DNA of 13,459 bases from JBBSDV01 sp038240335 (GTDB lineage: Bacteria > Chloroflexota > Dehalococcoidia > DSTF01 > JACRBR01). Within the stretch, counting starts at the first letter, position 1. Every line of letters begins with the position of its first letter. The notes beneath the pieces are model-generated. The model was given only the letters and a program-made list of their open reading frames with translations, was not told the DNA's origin and did no database searches. Below are positions 6,342-13,178 of the stretch, piece after piece. The stretch spans positions 1 through 13,459 of the forward strand of contig JBBSDV010000086.1 in assembly GCA_038240335.1 (NCBI GenBank), in the 5' to 3' direction. The position numbers were made by a program, and so were the translations under genes.

Positions 6342-6348
6342 ATCAACC

Positions 6349-7071
6349 ATGATCGCCGCAGAGACGTCGACCACCAACGACGAGGCGGACGCCATCCGGA
6401 AAGTGCGTAGCCGGTACGACCGCGTCGCGCGGTTCGACGACTTCGAGCAGATGGTGGAAGAGCCACTCCTGTTCGGGCGCCTGCGACCCGTCCTCTGGGC
6501 CAACGCCCCAACCACCGGCAAGATCCTCGAGGTCGGCGTTGCCGGCGTCACCATGCGGCACTACCCGCCGAAGGCGCAGATGGCCGCCATCGACATCTCC
6601 GACCGGATGCTCGCCAAGGCGCGTAGCCGCGCCCTGCGTGAGCACGTCGACGCCGACCTCGCGCGCATGGACGCTCAACATCTTGAGTTCGCCGACGACA
6701 CCTTCGACGCCGTCATCGCCACGTGCGTGTTCTGCTCGGTACCCGATCCCGTCGCCGGACTGCGTGAGGTGCGGCGAGTGTTGAAGCCGGGCGGCAGGGC
6801 GCTCTTTCTGGAGCACGTTCGCAGCGGCAACCCGGTGACGGGCAAGATGATGGATCTGCTGAACCCGATCGCCGTGCGGCTGTCTGGCGCCAACATTAAC
6901 CGGCGCACTGTCGAGAACGTCCGCGCCGCGGGCTTTAACGACGTCGAGGTGGAGAGCCACATGTTCGGCATGATCAAGACGATGACGGCTACGAAGACCA
7001 CAACGGCGTTAGGAGGGGGTAGCTATGGGGCAACAGACGGTGACCACCCCGCGCGGACGGCCGCTCGATGA
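6349..7071 (+). CDS. Class I SAM-dependent methyltransferase (UbiE/PmtA-like) with altered SAM loop
   Basis: The 240-residue cytoplasmic protein has a class I fold: IDISDRMLAKARSRA (residues 81-95, acidic Asp82 for ribose), MDAQHLEFADDTFDAVIA (107-124), the REVRRVLKPGGRALFLEH block (139-156), and HVRSGNPVTGKMMDLLNPIA followed by ANINRRTVENVRAAGF, as in UbiE/PmtA quinone or phospholipid methyltransferases. The glycine loop is odd: where relatives have EVGVGTGKN, this has EVGVAGVTM (61-69), one residue shorter and without GxGxG. The first in-frame ATG with a plausible upstream signal is 6349. The end overlaps the cytochrome b start by 47 bases, and the last 30 residues (Thr/Gly-rich) are unlike the family, perhaps read-through past a lost stop. 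It may modify a quinone used by the next gene product, but this is inferred from position only. Confidence 0.88.
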   Translation: MIAAETSTTNDEADAIRKVRSRYDRVARFDDFEQMVEEPLLFGRLRPVLWANAPTTGKILEVGVAGVTMRHYPPKAQMAAIDISDRMLAKARSRALREHVDADLARMDAQHLEFADDTFDAVIATCVFCSVPDPVAGLREVRRVLKPGGRALFLEHVRSGNPVTGKMMDLLNPIAVRLSGANINRRTVENVRAAGFNDVEVESHMFGMIKTMTATKTTTALGGGSYGATDGDHPARTAAR

Positions 7072-8119
7072 GGCTTGGAAGTGGATCGACGACCGGCTGG
7101 GCCTCAGCGAGTTAACGTACGATGTCCCGCGCCACGCCAATAACATCCTGTACGTGCTCGGCGGAATCACGTTCATAGGCATCTTGATGCTAGTCGCTTC
7201 CGGCATCTACCTGGCGCAGTTCTACAACCCCGACCCGGCGTCGGCGCGCGAGAGCGTCGTCTTCATCATCACGACGGCGCGCCTCGGGGAGTTCGTCCGC
7301 TCGTTCCACTTCTGGATGGCCAACCTCGTGATCATCACGGCGATGCTGCACGTGGTGCGCGTCTTCGTCACTGGCTCGTACCGGGCGCCGCGCGAGATGA
7401 CCTGGCTGACGGGCGTAGCCCTGCTCTTTATCCTTCTCGGCTTCCTCTTCACCGGGACCGTGTTGAAGTGGGACCAGGAAGGCTACGAGGCGCTCGCGCA
7501 CAACCAGGACGTCGGGAAGCTGGTTGGCAGCTCCGGCGCCTGGTTCACCTCGTCGTTCACGAAGAGCGTGCCAATCCTGACGCGCCTGTACATCGCACAC
7601 ATCAGCATCCTGCCCGCGCTGCTCGCGCTGCTCGTCGTCGGCCATTTCTTCCTGGTCAAGCATCACGGGATCTCGGGCCTGCCGGGGCATGACCCAACTC
7701 GAAAGGGCGAAACAGATACCGAGGAAGCGATTGTGGAAGAGGGCGCGTCGCCATTCAGCGCTCACGTCCGCAAGATGGTTGGCTTCGGACTGATGCTCGG
7801 TGGACTGGCGGCGGCCCTGGCGTTAGTCATGGCCGCGCCGCTGGGGCAGCCGATCGTGCAGGGCAAGGAGTTGACCAAGCCGGCATGGATGTTCGTGGCC
7901 TTGTACCCATTCGAGAATTGGTTCGGGTTGCGAGCGTTGTTATGGGCACCGATCATCGTCGCCACCGGGCTTGCGGCAGTCCCGTTGCTCGACCGCAGCC
8001 GCTCCTCCAGCCTGCGCAGTCGTTGGCCGCTGCTGCTACTCGGGCTACTCTTCGCGCTCGCGTACATGGCGTTCGTGATTTATGGCAAGCTCGCGCCGCA
8101 CGGCCAGCACCTGATGTGA
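7025..8119 (+). CDS. Cytochrome b (b6/subunit IV-type fusion) lacking the PEWY motif
   Basis: This 364-residue integral membrane protein binds two b hemes through His95/His109 in SFHFWMANLVIITAMLHVVR and His192/His207 in the helix IAHISILPALLALLVVGH. The second pair has 14 intervening residues, as in cytochrome b6 rather than mitochondrial-type b. Other family marks are GSYRAPREMTWLTG (117-130), FTGTVLKWDQ (142-151, normally FTGYLLPWDQ) and GISGLPGHDP (215-224). The C-terminal part has subunit IV-like helices, but the quinol-site PEWY is PAWM (286-289), removing the catalytic Glu. There are no cysteines, so no covalent heme c_n. A very strong ribosome binding site, AGGAGGGGG (7011-7019), precedes ATG 7025. 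No Rieske protein or cytochrome c is encoded in the window. It probably passes electrons to or from quinone; the partner is unknown. Confidence 0.92.
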   Translation: MGQQTVTTPRGRPLDEAWKWIDDRLGLSELTYDVPRHANNILYVLGGITFIGILMLVASGIYLAQFYNPDPASARESVVFIITTARLGEFVRSFHFWMANLVIITAMLHVVRVFVTGSYRAPREMTWLTGVALLFILLGFLFTGTVLKWDQEGYEALAHNQDVGKLVGSSGAWFTSSFTKSVPILTRLYIAHISILPALLALLVVGHFFLVKHHGISGLPGHDPTRKGETDTEEAIVEEGASPFSAHVRKMVGFGLMLGGLAAALALVMAAPLGQPIVQGKELTKPAWMFVALYPFENWFGLRALLWAPIIVATGLAAVPLLDRSRSSSLRSRWPLLLLGLLFALAYMAFVIYGKLAPHGQHLM

Positions 8120-8128
8120 GGTGATCGA

Positions 8129-8368
8129 ATGAAACGGTTCTACGCAAGCTTCGCCATCTTACTGTTGACCGCGAGCGGCTCGCTGACGGCGCTGCTCTCG
8201 ATCGCCGCTCGCATGCGGGGGAGCGAACACACCATCGTCGCGTCGTCGCTTGCGGGCGTCAGCTTCTTGCTGCTCCTGGTGAGCACGATGCTTCTGGTGC
8301 GGATCATGATCGCGCTGGCGCATCCTGCTGCGTCCGTTGGTACGTCTGGGGAAGGAGGTCGTCCGTGA
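8129..8368 (+). CDS. Small two-helix membrane protein of unknown function
   Basis: The 79-residue protein has two hydrophobic helices, about 7-27 and 38-63, separated by a short basic/polar loop (ARMRGSEHT), and a Gly/Ser-rich tail. It starts 9 bases after the cytochrome b stop, with GAGGTGAT just upstream, and its TGA overlaps the next gene's GTG by four bases. The tight linkage suggests a small subunit or assembly factor for the cytochrome b, as small single- or double-helix subunits are common in b6f-like complexes. No family signature is recognised. Confidence 0.8.
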   Translation: MKRFYASFAILLLTASGSLTALLSIAARMRGSEHTIVASSLAGVSFLLLLVSTMLLVRIMIALAHPAASVGTSGEGGRP

Positions 8369-8889
8369 AAGCAGTACTACTTTTCACCGCGCTTGTCATT
8401 GGGGTTGTCGGCGTGATCTCGATCGGTGCGCGGAGGGCATGGGCTCACGGCGGAGCCGCGGTCGCGGTGACGCCCACCGCGGCTATGCCTGGGAGTTCGA
8501 TCACGATCACCGTTGAGGGATACGAGGCCAGCACGCCGGCGAGCGTCACGCTCGAAGGCGTGAACGGTTCGACTCCCATCGGGACGTTCACAACCGACGC
8601 CAACGGCTCCGGCTCGCTCACAGCCACGCTGCCGGCGAGCCTCAAGGCGGGCACGTACTCGGTGAAGGCGGTGGGTGGCGACGACAACGAGAGCGCGGAA
8701 CTGAGCGTCACCGTTGCGGCCAATGCGACGTCGACCGGCGCCACGGCGCAGACTGGCGGCGCGGTGACGTACAAGCAGCCGACGGCGCAGTGGGTGGGCA
8801 TCGCAGTGGCAGCCGGCATCGTCGCGCTGTTCGGCTTTGCCCTTGTGCTGCGGCGGGACAACGGTTCTGCGGCACCTCGGCGGAGGTAA
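8365..8889 (+). CDS. Secreted Ig-like domain protein with C-terminal membrane anchor
   Basis: This 174-residue protein starts at GTG 8365 with a strong AAGGAGGT 6 bases upstream and a 4-base overlap with the previous gene. Residues 1-27 are a signal peptide ending AWA, so the mature chain would begin His28-Gly-Gly. Residues 33-118 form one beta-sandwich, Ig- or Big-like repeat (SSITITVEGYEASTPASVTL, then a GTYSVKAVGGDD-type closing strand). A Thr/Ala-rich linker leads to one helix (142-163) and a basic stop-transfer tail (RR..PRRR). It should sit outside the membrane, held by its C-terminus. An N-terminal His right after AxA cleavage recalls copper-binding proteins such as CopC, but the rest of the domain is not clearly CopC. 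Confidence 0.85.
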   Translation: MKAVLLFTALVIGVVGVISIGARRAWAHGGAAVAVTPTAAMPGSSITITVEGYEASTPASVTLEGVNGSTPIGTFTTDANGSGSLTATLPASLKAGTYSVKAVGGDDNESAELSVTVAANATSTGATAQTGGAVTYKQPTAQWVGIAVAAGIVALFGFALVLRRDNGSAAPRRR

Positions 8890-8892
8890 CGC

Positions 8893-9573
8893 ATGACACA
8901 ACGAATACAGACCGAGCCTCACTCGTCCGGGACAGCCTCCACTGACGTGCTTCGTGTAGAGCGCATCACGAAGACGTTTCGCCGCGGCCTCCTGCGTTCG
9001 CGGGTGAACCGCGTGCTTCGTGACGTCTCCTTCTCGGTCGGTCCCGGTTCGATGGTCGGGCTCGTCGGCGAGAACGGCTCCGGGAAGAGTGTGCTGATGC
9101 GCATCATCGTCGGGCTGATGAAGCCCGACGATGGCACGGTGGACGTCACGGGAGGGCTCGGGTACTGTCCGCAGATCCCGATGCTCTACGACAAGCTCAC
9201 GTGCGACGAGACGTTTCGGCTCTTCGGGCACGCCTACGGGCTGGCCGATGACGCGGCGGCGGAAGAGGCGGCGCGACTCTACTCGCTTCTGGGCTTCGAG
9301 CGGTTCCGCGGCGAACTCGTGGAGAACCTCTCGGGCGGCACGCGCCAGAAGCTGAACCTCAGCATCGCTCTCCTTCATCGTCCATCGCTGCTCCTGCTCG
9401 ATGAGCCGTACTCCGGTTTCGACTGGGAAACGTATCAGCGATTCTGGGAGCTGGCCGACGACCTGCGGGCCGCCGGAACGACGATTCTCATCGTCGCGCA
9501 CTTCATCCAGGAACAATCGCACTTCGACCGGATCCTTCGGCTGCGCGATGGCGAGCTCGGAGAGGATCACTGA
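8893..9573 (+). CDS. ABC transporter ATP-binding protein
   Basis: This 226-residue ATPase has a complete motif set: Walker A GENGSGKS (59-66), Q-loop Gln94 in YCPQIPML, signature LSGGTRQK (146-153), Walker B LLLLDEP (166-172) and H-loop His203 in IVAHF. It is a stand-alone ATPase energising the two permeases encoded directly downstream. ATG 8893 follows GGAGGTAA, which overlaps the stop codon of the Ig-like protein gene. It resembles ABC-2/drug- and heme-export type ATPases. The substrate is not evident; the position suggests assembly or export connected with the cytochrome b and the Ig-like protein. Confidence 0.95.
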   Translation: MTQRIQTEPHSSGTASTDVLRVERITKTFRRGLLRSRVNRVLRDVSFSVGPGSMVGLVGENGSGKSVLMRIIVGLMKPDDGTVDVTGGLGYCPQIPMLYDKLTCDETFRLFGHAYGLADDAAAEEAARLYSLLGFERFRGELVENLSGGTRQKLNLSIALLHRPSLLLLDEPYSGFDWETYQRFWELADDLRAAGTTILIVAHFIQEQSHFDRILRLRDGELGEDH

Positions 9574-9574
9574 C

Positions 9575-10288
9575 ATGTCGACGCGAACCGCCGAACTGGT
9601 CCGGGCGACGAGCCGCCAGTACCTGCGTGAGCCGGTGAACCTCTTCCTGCTCGTGCTCATCCCGCCGGTCTTCGTGATCGCGTTGAGCAGCGCGATCGGC
9701 ACGTTCTCGGACGTCATCGGCGGCAATGTCGGCGTGCGCGCGGGGACCGCCCTGGGCGCGGTCTGGGCGGCGGCACTGCTCGCCGGCCTGTCGTCCTTCT
9801 TCCTCCTGCGAACGAGCGTCCGCGCCGACGGACGCCTAATCATCGCGGGGATGGCTCCGCGGGCGGTCTACGCGGCATACGCGGTCACGGCGGGCTTCCT
9901 CGCGCTGCTCGCGGCGACGGTGAGCTTCGTGATGGTCCTGTTGACGCACGACGTGAACGACCCGCTGACGCTCTGGGCGGCGGTGTTCGTCGCTGCGCTC
10001 GTCTACGAGGCGCTCGGCCTGTTGCTCGCGCTCTTCATCCAGGGCGACATCGAGGGGTCGTACGTCTTCTTCCTGGCCTTCATGTTCGACGCGTTCGTGG
10101 CGGGGCCACTCGGAGGCGGTGAGGGGTTGATCGCCAACCTGTTCCCGCTGCACTTCGCCTCTCAGATCGCGGTGTCCGCGATGGTCGGCGCTCCGTACGA
10201 CCTGTGGTGGTTCGTCTGGTCTGGAGGGTACGCCGCGGTGCTTCTCGGTGTGGCGCTGCTCCTGAGCAGCGGCCGGAGGGGCTCATGA
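9575..10288 (+). CDS. ABC-2-type transporter permease (first)
   Basis: The 237-residue protein is very hydrophobic, with about six helices: 22-43, 57-79, 97-123, 131-156, 161-176 and 215-231. A cytoplasmic N-terminus (residues 1-20) resembles ABC-2 permeases. The segment SVRADGRLIIAGMAPRAVYA after helix 2 is a likely coupling helix that contacts the ATPase, and the second permease has an equivalent (DSRLVVAGLPARRVALSRL). ATG 9575 lies one base after the ATPase stop, and GAGAGGA just upstream fits a ribosome binding site. It ends in an ATGA overlap with the next gene. Confidence 0.88.
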   Translation: MSTRTAELVRATSRQYLREPVNLFLLVLIPPVFVIALSSAIGTFSDVIGGNVGVRAGTALGAVWAAALLAGLSSFFLLRTSVRADGRLIIAGMAPRAVYAAYAVTAGFLALLAATVSFVMVLLTHDVNDPLTLWAAVFVAALVYEALGLLLALFIQGDIEGSYVFFLAFMFDAFVAGPLGGGEGLIANLFPLHFASQIAVSAMVGAPYDLWWFVWSGGYAAVLLGVALLLSSGRRGS

Positions 10289-11031
10289 CGGCACTCTCAC
10301 TGCCTATCTCGCTGCTGGCTGAGTACCGGCGCAACCTGTTTCTGATTCTGCTGCTCTTCATCGTGCCTTTCGTGTTCATCACCGTGTCGTACTACATCAC
10401 GGCGTCGATCCCGCTCACCTTTCGCGTGGCGCAACACGGCAGCCTCGTGTCGGTCGTCAGGCCGATGCCTGACGTGCACGCCGCGGTCATGGTGCCGATC
10501 ACGACCGCGACGCTCGCCGGACTGATCGGGCTTTTCGCGATGGTAGAGGCCGCCGCGAGCGACTCGCGACTGGTCGTCGCGGGCCTTCCCGCGCGCCGCG
10601 TGGCGCTTTCCCGGCTCACTATCATCGTTATCCTCAGTGTGGTCGTCTCGGTCGTCTCCGTCGCGGTGACCCTCATCAACTTCCGGCCGGCCAACTTGGG
10701 CGCGTTTCTCGCCGGCAACGTGCTGGCCGCGGTGTCCTACGGATTCGCCGGCGCCTGCATCGCACTCGTGATCGGGCGGCTAGGCGGCGCATATCTCATG
10801 TTCTTCCTGCCGCTGATCGATATCGGCATCTTCCAGGATCCGATGTTCATCTCCGGCGAGCAGGCGGTTTGGATGAAGCTCCTGCCTGGTTTCGGCGGCA
10901 CGCGGCTCGTGATCGACGCGGGCTTCGGCTCCGCGACGGGTGACTGGGCGGCGCTCTCAGCCGCCGGCGGATGGGCCCTGCTCTTGGGGGCGGCGGCGCT
11001 GCTGCTGTTCTCGCGGCAGTCAAAGGGTTGA
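10285..11031 (+). CDS. ABC-2-type transporter permease (second)
   Basis: This 248-residue membrane protein with about six helices starts in a 4-base ATGA overlap with the first permease. It shares a layout with that permease, including the cytoplasmic segment DSRLVVAGLPARRVAL (about 93-108), so the pair probably arose by duplication and forms a heterodimeric channel with two copies of the ATPase. Two extracytoplasmic segments (around 45-70 and 175-215) are longer than in the first permease. The substrate is unknown. Confidence 0.88.
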   Translation: MTALSLPISLLAEYRRNLFLILLLFIVPFVFITVSYYITASIPLTFRVAQHGSLVSVVRPMPDVHAAVMVPITTATLAGLIGLFAMVEAAASDSRLVVAGLPARRVALSRLTIIVILSVVVSVVSVAVTLINFRPANLGAFLAGNVLAAVSYGFAGACIALVIGRLGGAYLMFFLPLIDIGIFQDPMFISGEQAVWMKLLPGFGGTRLVIDAGFGSATGDWAALSAAGGWALLLGAAALLLFSRQSKG

Positions 11032-11149
11032 TGTGGAGCTGGGTCCCGCTCCGGCTGCATCTCAGTATGTCCGACGGCTCCTCGCGATACCGAGGTCCGG
11101 CGAATCGGAGCGACAACCATCAGGACGTCATAGACAGGAGAAGTACATC

Positions 11150-11383
11150 ATGTGGCACACGAACGATGGCATGGGATGGTGGATGGTGTTCGCGATGGCA
11201 GGTTGGCTGCTGTTCTGGGTATCGGTCATCTATCTGTTCTTCTACGCCATCACGCACCGCGAGCACGGCCATGAGGCGTCCGGCGACCCGATGGATGTCG
11301 CGCGACACCGGCTGGCCCATGGGGAGATCACGCCTGAGCAGTTCCAAGAGATTTCGCGTCATCTGCGTCCGCCGGCGATGTGA
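11150..11383 (+). CDS. SHOCT-domain small membrane protein
   Basis: The 77-residue protein has one helix (about 10-33, rich in Trp and Met), a His-containing linker (THREHGHEAS) and a C-terminal SHOCT domain: DPMDVARHRLAHGEITPEQFQEISRH is the standard form in which a short helix pair follows A--R-A-GEI--E-F. SHOCT segments occur at the ends of many membrane proteins, probably for oligomerisation. AGGAG (11137-11141) lies 8 bases before ATG 11150. It is 118 bases after the permease, so it may belong to the same transcript. Confidence 0.9.
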   Translation: MWHTNDGMGWWMVFAMAGWLLFWVSVIYLFFYAITHREHGHEASGDPMDVARHRLAHGEITPEQFQEISRHLRPPAM

Positions 11384-11521
11384 GCCTGGGGCGGCGCATT
11401 AGTAGCGCTCGACGCCGGTGTGGCCCACGCCGCAGTCGCGTTAAGCGATTGTGTAATCCTGATAACCATGGCGACGGTATAGATATCAAACACGATGGTC
11501 CTGATGTGTGCGGACGCGGGT

Positions 11522-11548
11522 TTGTCATTGAGCATGCTGCCGTAGAAT
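11522..11548 (+). promoter_or_regulatory. Putative promoter of the NnrS gene, leaderless type
   Basis: TTGTCA (11522-11527) and TAGAAT (11543-11548) form a -35/-10 pair with a short 15-base spacer. The -10 ends 7 bases before ATG 11556, and no ribosome binding site is visible, so the transcript would begin at or next to the start codon. The same TAGRAT-N7-ATG arrangement precedes the methyltransferase at 6349. Confidence 0.4.
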
Positions 11549-11555
11549 AGAGACC

Positions 11556-12926
11556 ATGTCCATCCCGCTGACGCCGGTATCTTCACCGGATGCTGTTCCA
11601 CACCGCCACGAAGAAGCGCCCTACCGGGCTTACATCGTTGCGAGCCTCTTGCTCGGGATCTTCGGCGGCTTTGCGCTCGCAGTGCTCCTCCCGCTGGCAC
11701 AGGTGCTGAAATGGGATTGGGGCAACTCCTGGCAAGCCCTCGTCCAGGTGCATGGCCAGCTCCAGCTCGAAGGCTTCGCCGGCCTCTTCGTCATGGGGAT
11801 GGCGCTCCGGTTGACGCCCCGCTTTTCCGGCACCCCGTTGGCGTTCCCGCCGCTCGCCCACGTCGCTATGCCGTTGATCGCCATCAGCCTCGCGGTGCGG
11901 AGCGTCTCGCAGCCAGCGGGCGACAGCGCGCTTCGCGACGCCGCTCTTTTGGGCTCTGCCGCGATGCTGCTGGCCGGCGCCCTCGCGTTCGCGGCCGTCA
12001 TCCTCGGAATGCTCGTTCGGCCGGGAAGCAAAGCCGAGGCGACAGGCTGGTTCTTCGTGTTCGGCGCGCTCGCCTCCGTGGCCGCCGCCGTGGTCGATGT
12101 TTGGCTCGTGGTCGACCTGGTGCACCGGTCGGCGCCGATCGTGTCGATCGGGCGGCAACAGGCGCTGATCTCCCTTCAGCTCTACGGCTTCATCCTGATG
12201 TTTGTGGCCGGCGTAAGCACCCGAGCCGTCCCGACATTCACCGGGCATCCGATGGCAGCCCGCATCGGACGCGCCACCGCCCTGCTCCTCGTGATCGGCG
12301 TCGTTGTCTACGTGGCAGCAGCGTTGCGCTTGTCCTGGCACTACAGCCGAAATGCCGCGCGTGCCGAAGACGTCGGCCTGTTGCTCATCGCCGTCGCGCT
12401 GCTCTCGGTTGTGTGGATGACCGGAGTGATCACCCCACGAGCGAACCGTGTCGGTGCCGCATCGCGCCACCACTTCCAACTGGTCCGAGCCGCGCTCGGA
12501 TGGCTCGCGCTCGCTTCGGTACTGACGGCATGGTACGCGGGCCGCGCACTTCGCCATGGCGCGGTCGTGGACTCCTTCGAGATGGACGCGATCCGGCATG
12601 CACTGACGGTGGGTGTGCTGACAATGTTGATCATCGGCATGGGGATGATGATCCTGCCGGAGTTCGCGGGCCGGCGTATCCAGCACCCGCGCGAGAACTC
12701 GATAGCCATCGGCTTGCTCCTGGCGCTGAACATCGCCACGGTTCTTCGCATTTGGCCCGCGATCGAGGGCGTGAGCTGGCTCTCCTCAACTCGTTACTGG
12801 CCGATGGCGGCCGCAGGGGCGCTCGCCGCGAGCGCCGTCCTAGTATTTGCCACGATGTTCCTCCAGAGTTTGATCGAACAGCGCAGACCCGGCTGGGGCT
12901 CGCCGCCCAGACTCAAAGCACGCTGA
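11556..12926 (+). CDS. NnrS-family heme/copper membrane protein
   Basis: The 456-residue protein has about 12 helices. The family signature region is VHGQLQLEGFAGLFVMGMAL then RLTPRFSGTP (residues 65-94, with candidate ligand His66). The repeat-like half around QLYGFILMFVAGVSTRAVPT FTGHP (208-232) and a late IRHALTVGVLTMLIIGMGMM (347-366, His348) also fit. NnrS proteins are heme- and copper-containing membrane proteins linked to nitric oxide tolerance in denitrifiers, though many occur in genomes without denitrification. No nitrite or NO reductase is in the window. It has its own putative promoter and no ribosome binding site, and stands 172 bases after the SHOCT gene. Confidence 0.88.
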   Translation: MSIPLTPVSSPDAVPHRHEEAPYRAYIVASLLLGIFGGFALAVLLPLAQVLKWDWGNSWQALVQVHGQLQLEGFAGLFVMGMALRLTPRFSGTPLAFPPLAHVAMPLIAISLAVRSVSQPAGDSALRDAALLGSAAMLLAGALAFAAVILGMLVRPGSKAEATGWFFVFGALASVAAAVVDVWLVVDLVHRSAPIVSIGRQQALISLQLYGFILMFVAGVSTRAVPTFTGHPMAARIGRATALLLVIGVVVYVAAALRLSWHYSRNAARAEDVGLLLIAVALLSVVWMTGVITPRANRVGAASRHHFQLVRAALGWLALASVLTAWYAGRALRHGAVVDSFEMDAIRHALTVGVLTMLIIGMGMMILPEFAGRRIQHPRENSIAIGLLLALNIATVLRIWPAIEGVSWLSSTRYWPMAAAGALAASAVLVFATMFLQSLIEQRRPGWGSPPRLKAR

Positions 12927-12951
12927 GGAGATTCGGGAGCACACGGTTCTT

Positions 12952-13143
12952 TCAACATCCCCGACATTGGCCCGTTGCCCCCTGACCGAGGCGTCCTGGC
13001 CGTCGCGTAATGCTTCGTTCGCGCATCAGATCCCCCGAGCGGATCCCATCTTCAAGCTCCGCGAACCCGGCCACTGCCGCGATCAGATCGGGGTTGTTGC
13101 CGAACTGATCGCCAACGGATCGCGGCGATGATATGATCGACAT
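12952..13143 (-). CDS. Hypothetical 63-residue protein, weakly supported
   Basis: From ATG at 13143 the minus strand reads MSIISSPRSVGDQFGNNPDL followed by IAAVAGFAELEDGIRSGDLM and a basic tail. GGGAGG lies about 10 bases upstream of the ATG, which is the main support. Composition is protein-like in the middle and poor at the end. No family is recognised. It lies between nnrS and the transposase remnant, where it could also be the remains of an interrupted gene. Confidence 0.22.
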   Translation of the reverse strand: MSIISSPRSVGDQFGNNPDLIAAVAGFAELEDGIRSGDLMRERSITRRPGRLGQGATGQCRGC

Positions 13144-13178
13144 GGGCGCGTGGCCTCCCAGCGATGACGAGGCCGCCG

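Noticed and set aside
8377..9843. 488-codon minus-strand open frame opposite the Ig-like protein and ABC ATPase
   Set aside because: Length is notable, but the opposite strand encodes a complete ABC motif set with ribosome sites; the antisense peptide shows no domain.
11416..11432. Hairpin after the SHOCT gene (CGGTGTG with CACGCCG, loop GCC)
   Set aside because: Seven-pair stem with one wobble and no T-run, so not supported as an intrinsic terminator.
11494..11544. 16-codon frame (MVLMCADAGLSLSMLP) after TATAGAT, a possible leader peptide before nnrS
   Set aside because: No ribosome binding site, and it overlaps the proposed promoter; too short to support.
11583..12686. 367-codon minus-strand open frame opposite nnrS
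   Set aside because: Antisense shadow of a membrane protein, polar and motif-free.
13097..13137. Possible promoter TATGAT at 13132-13137 for the transposase
   Set aside because: No -35 at a usable distance; a single -10-like hexamer is weak evidence.
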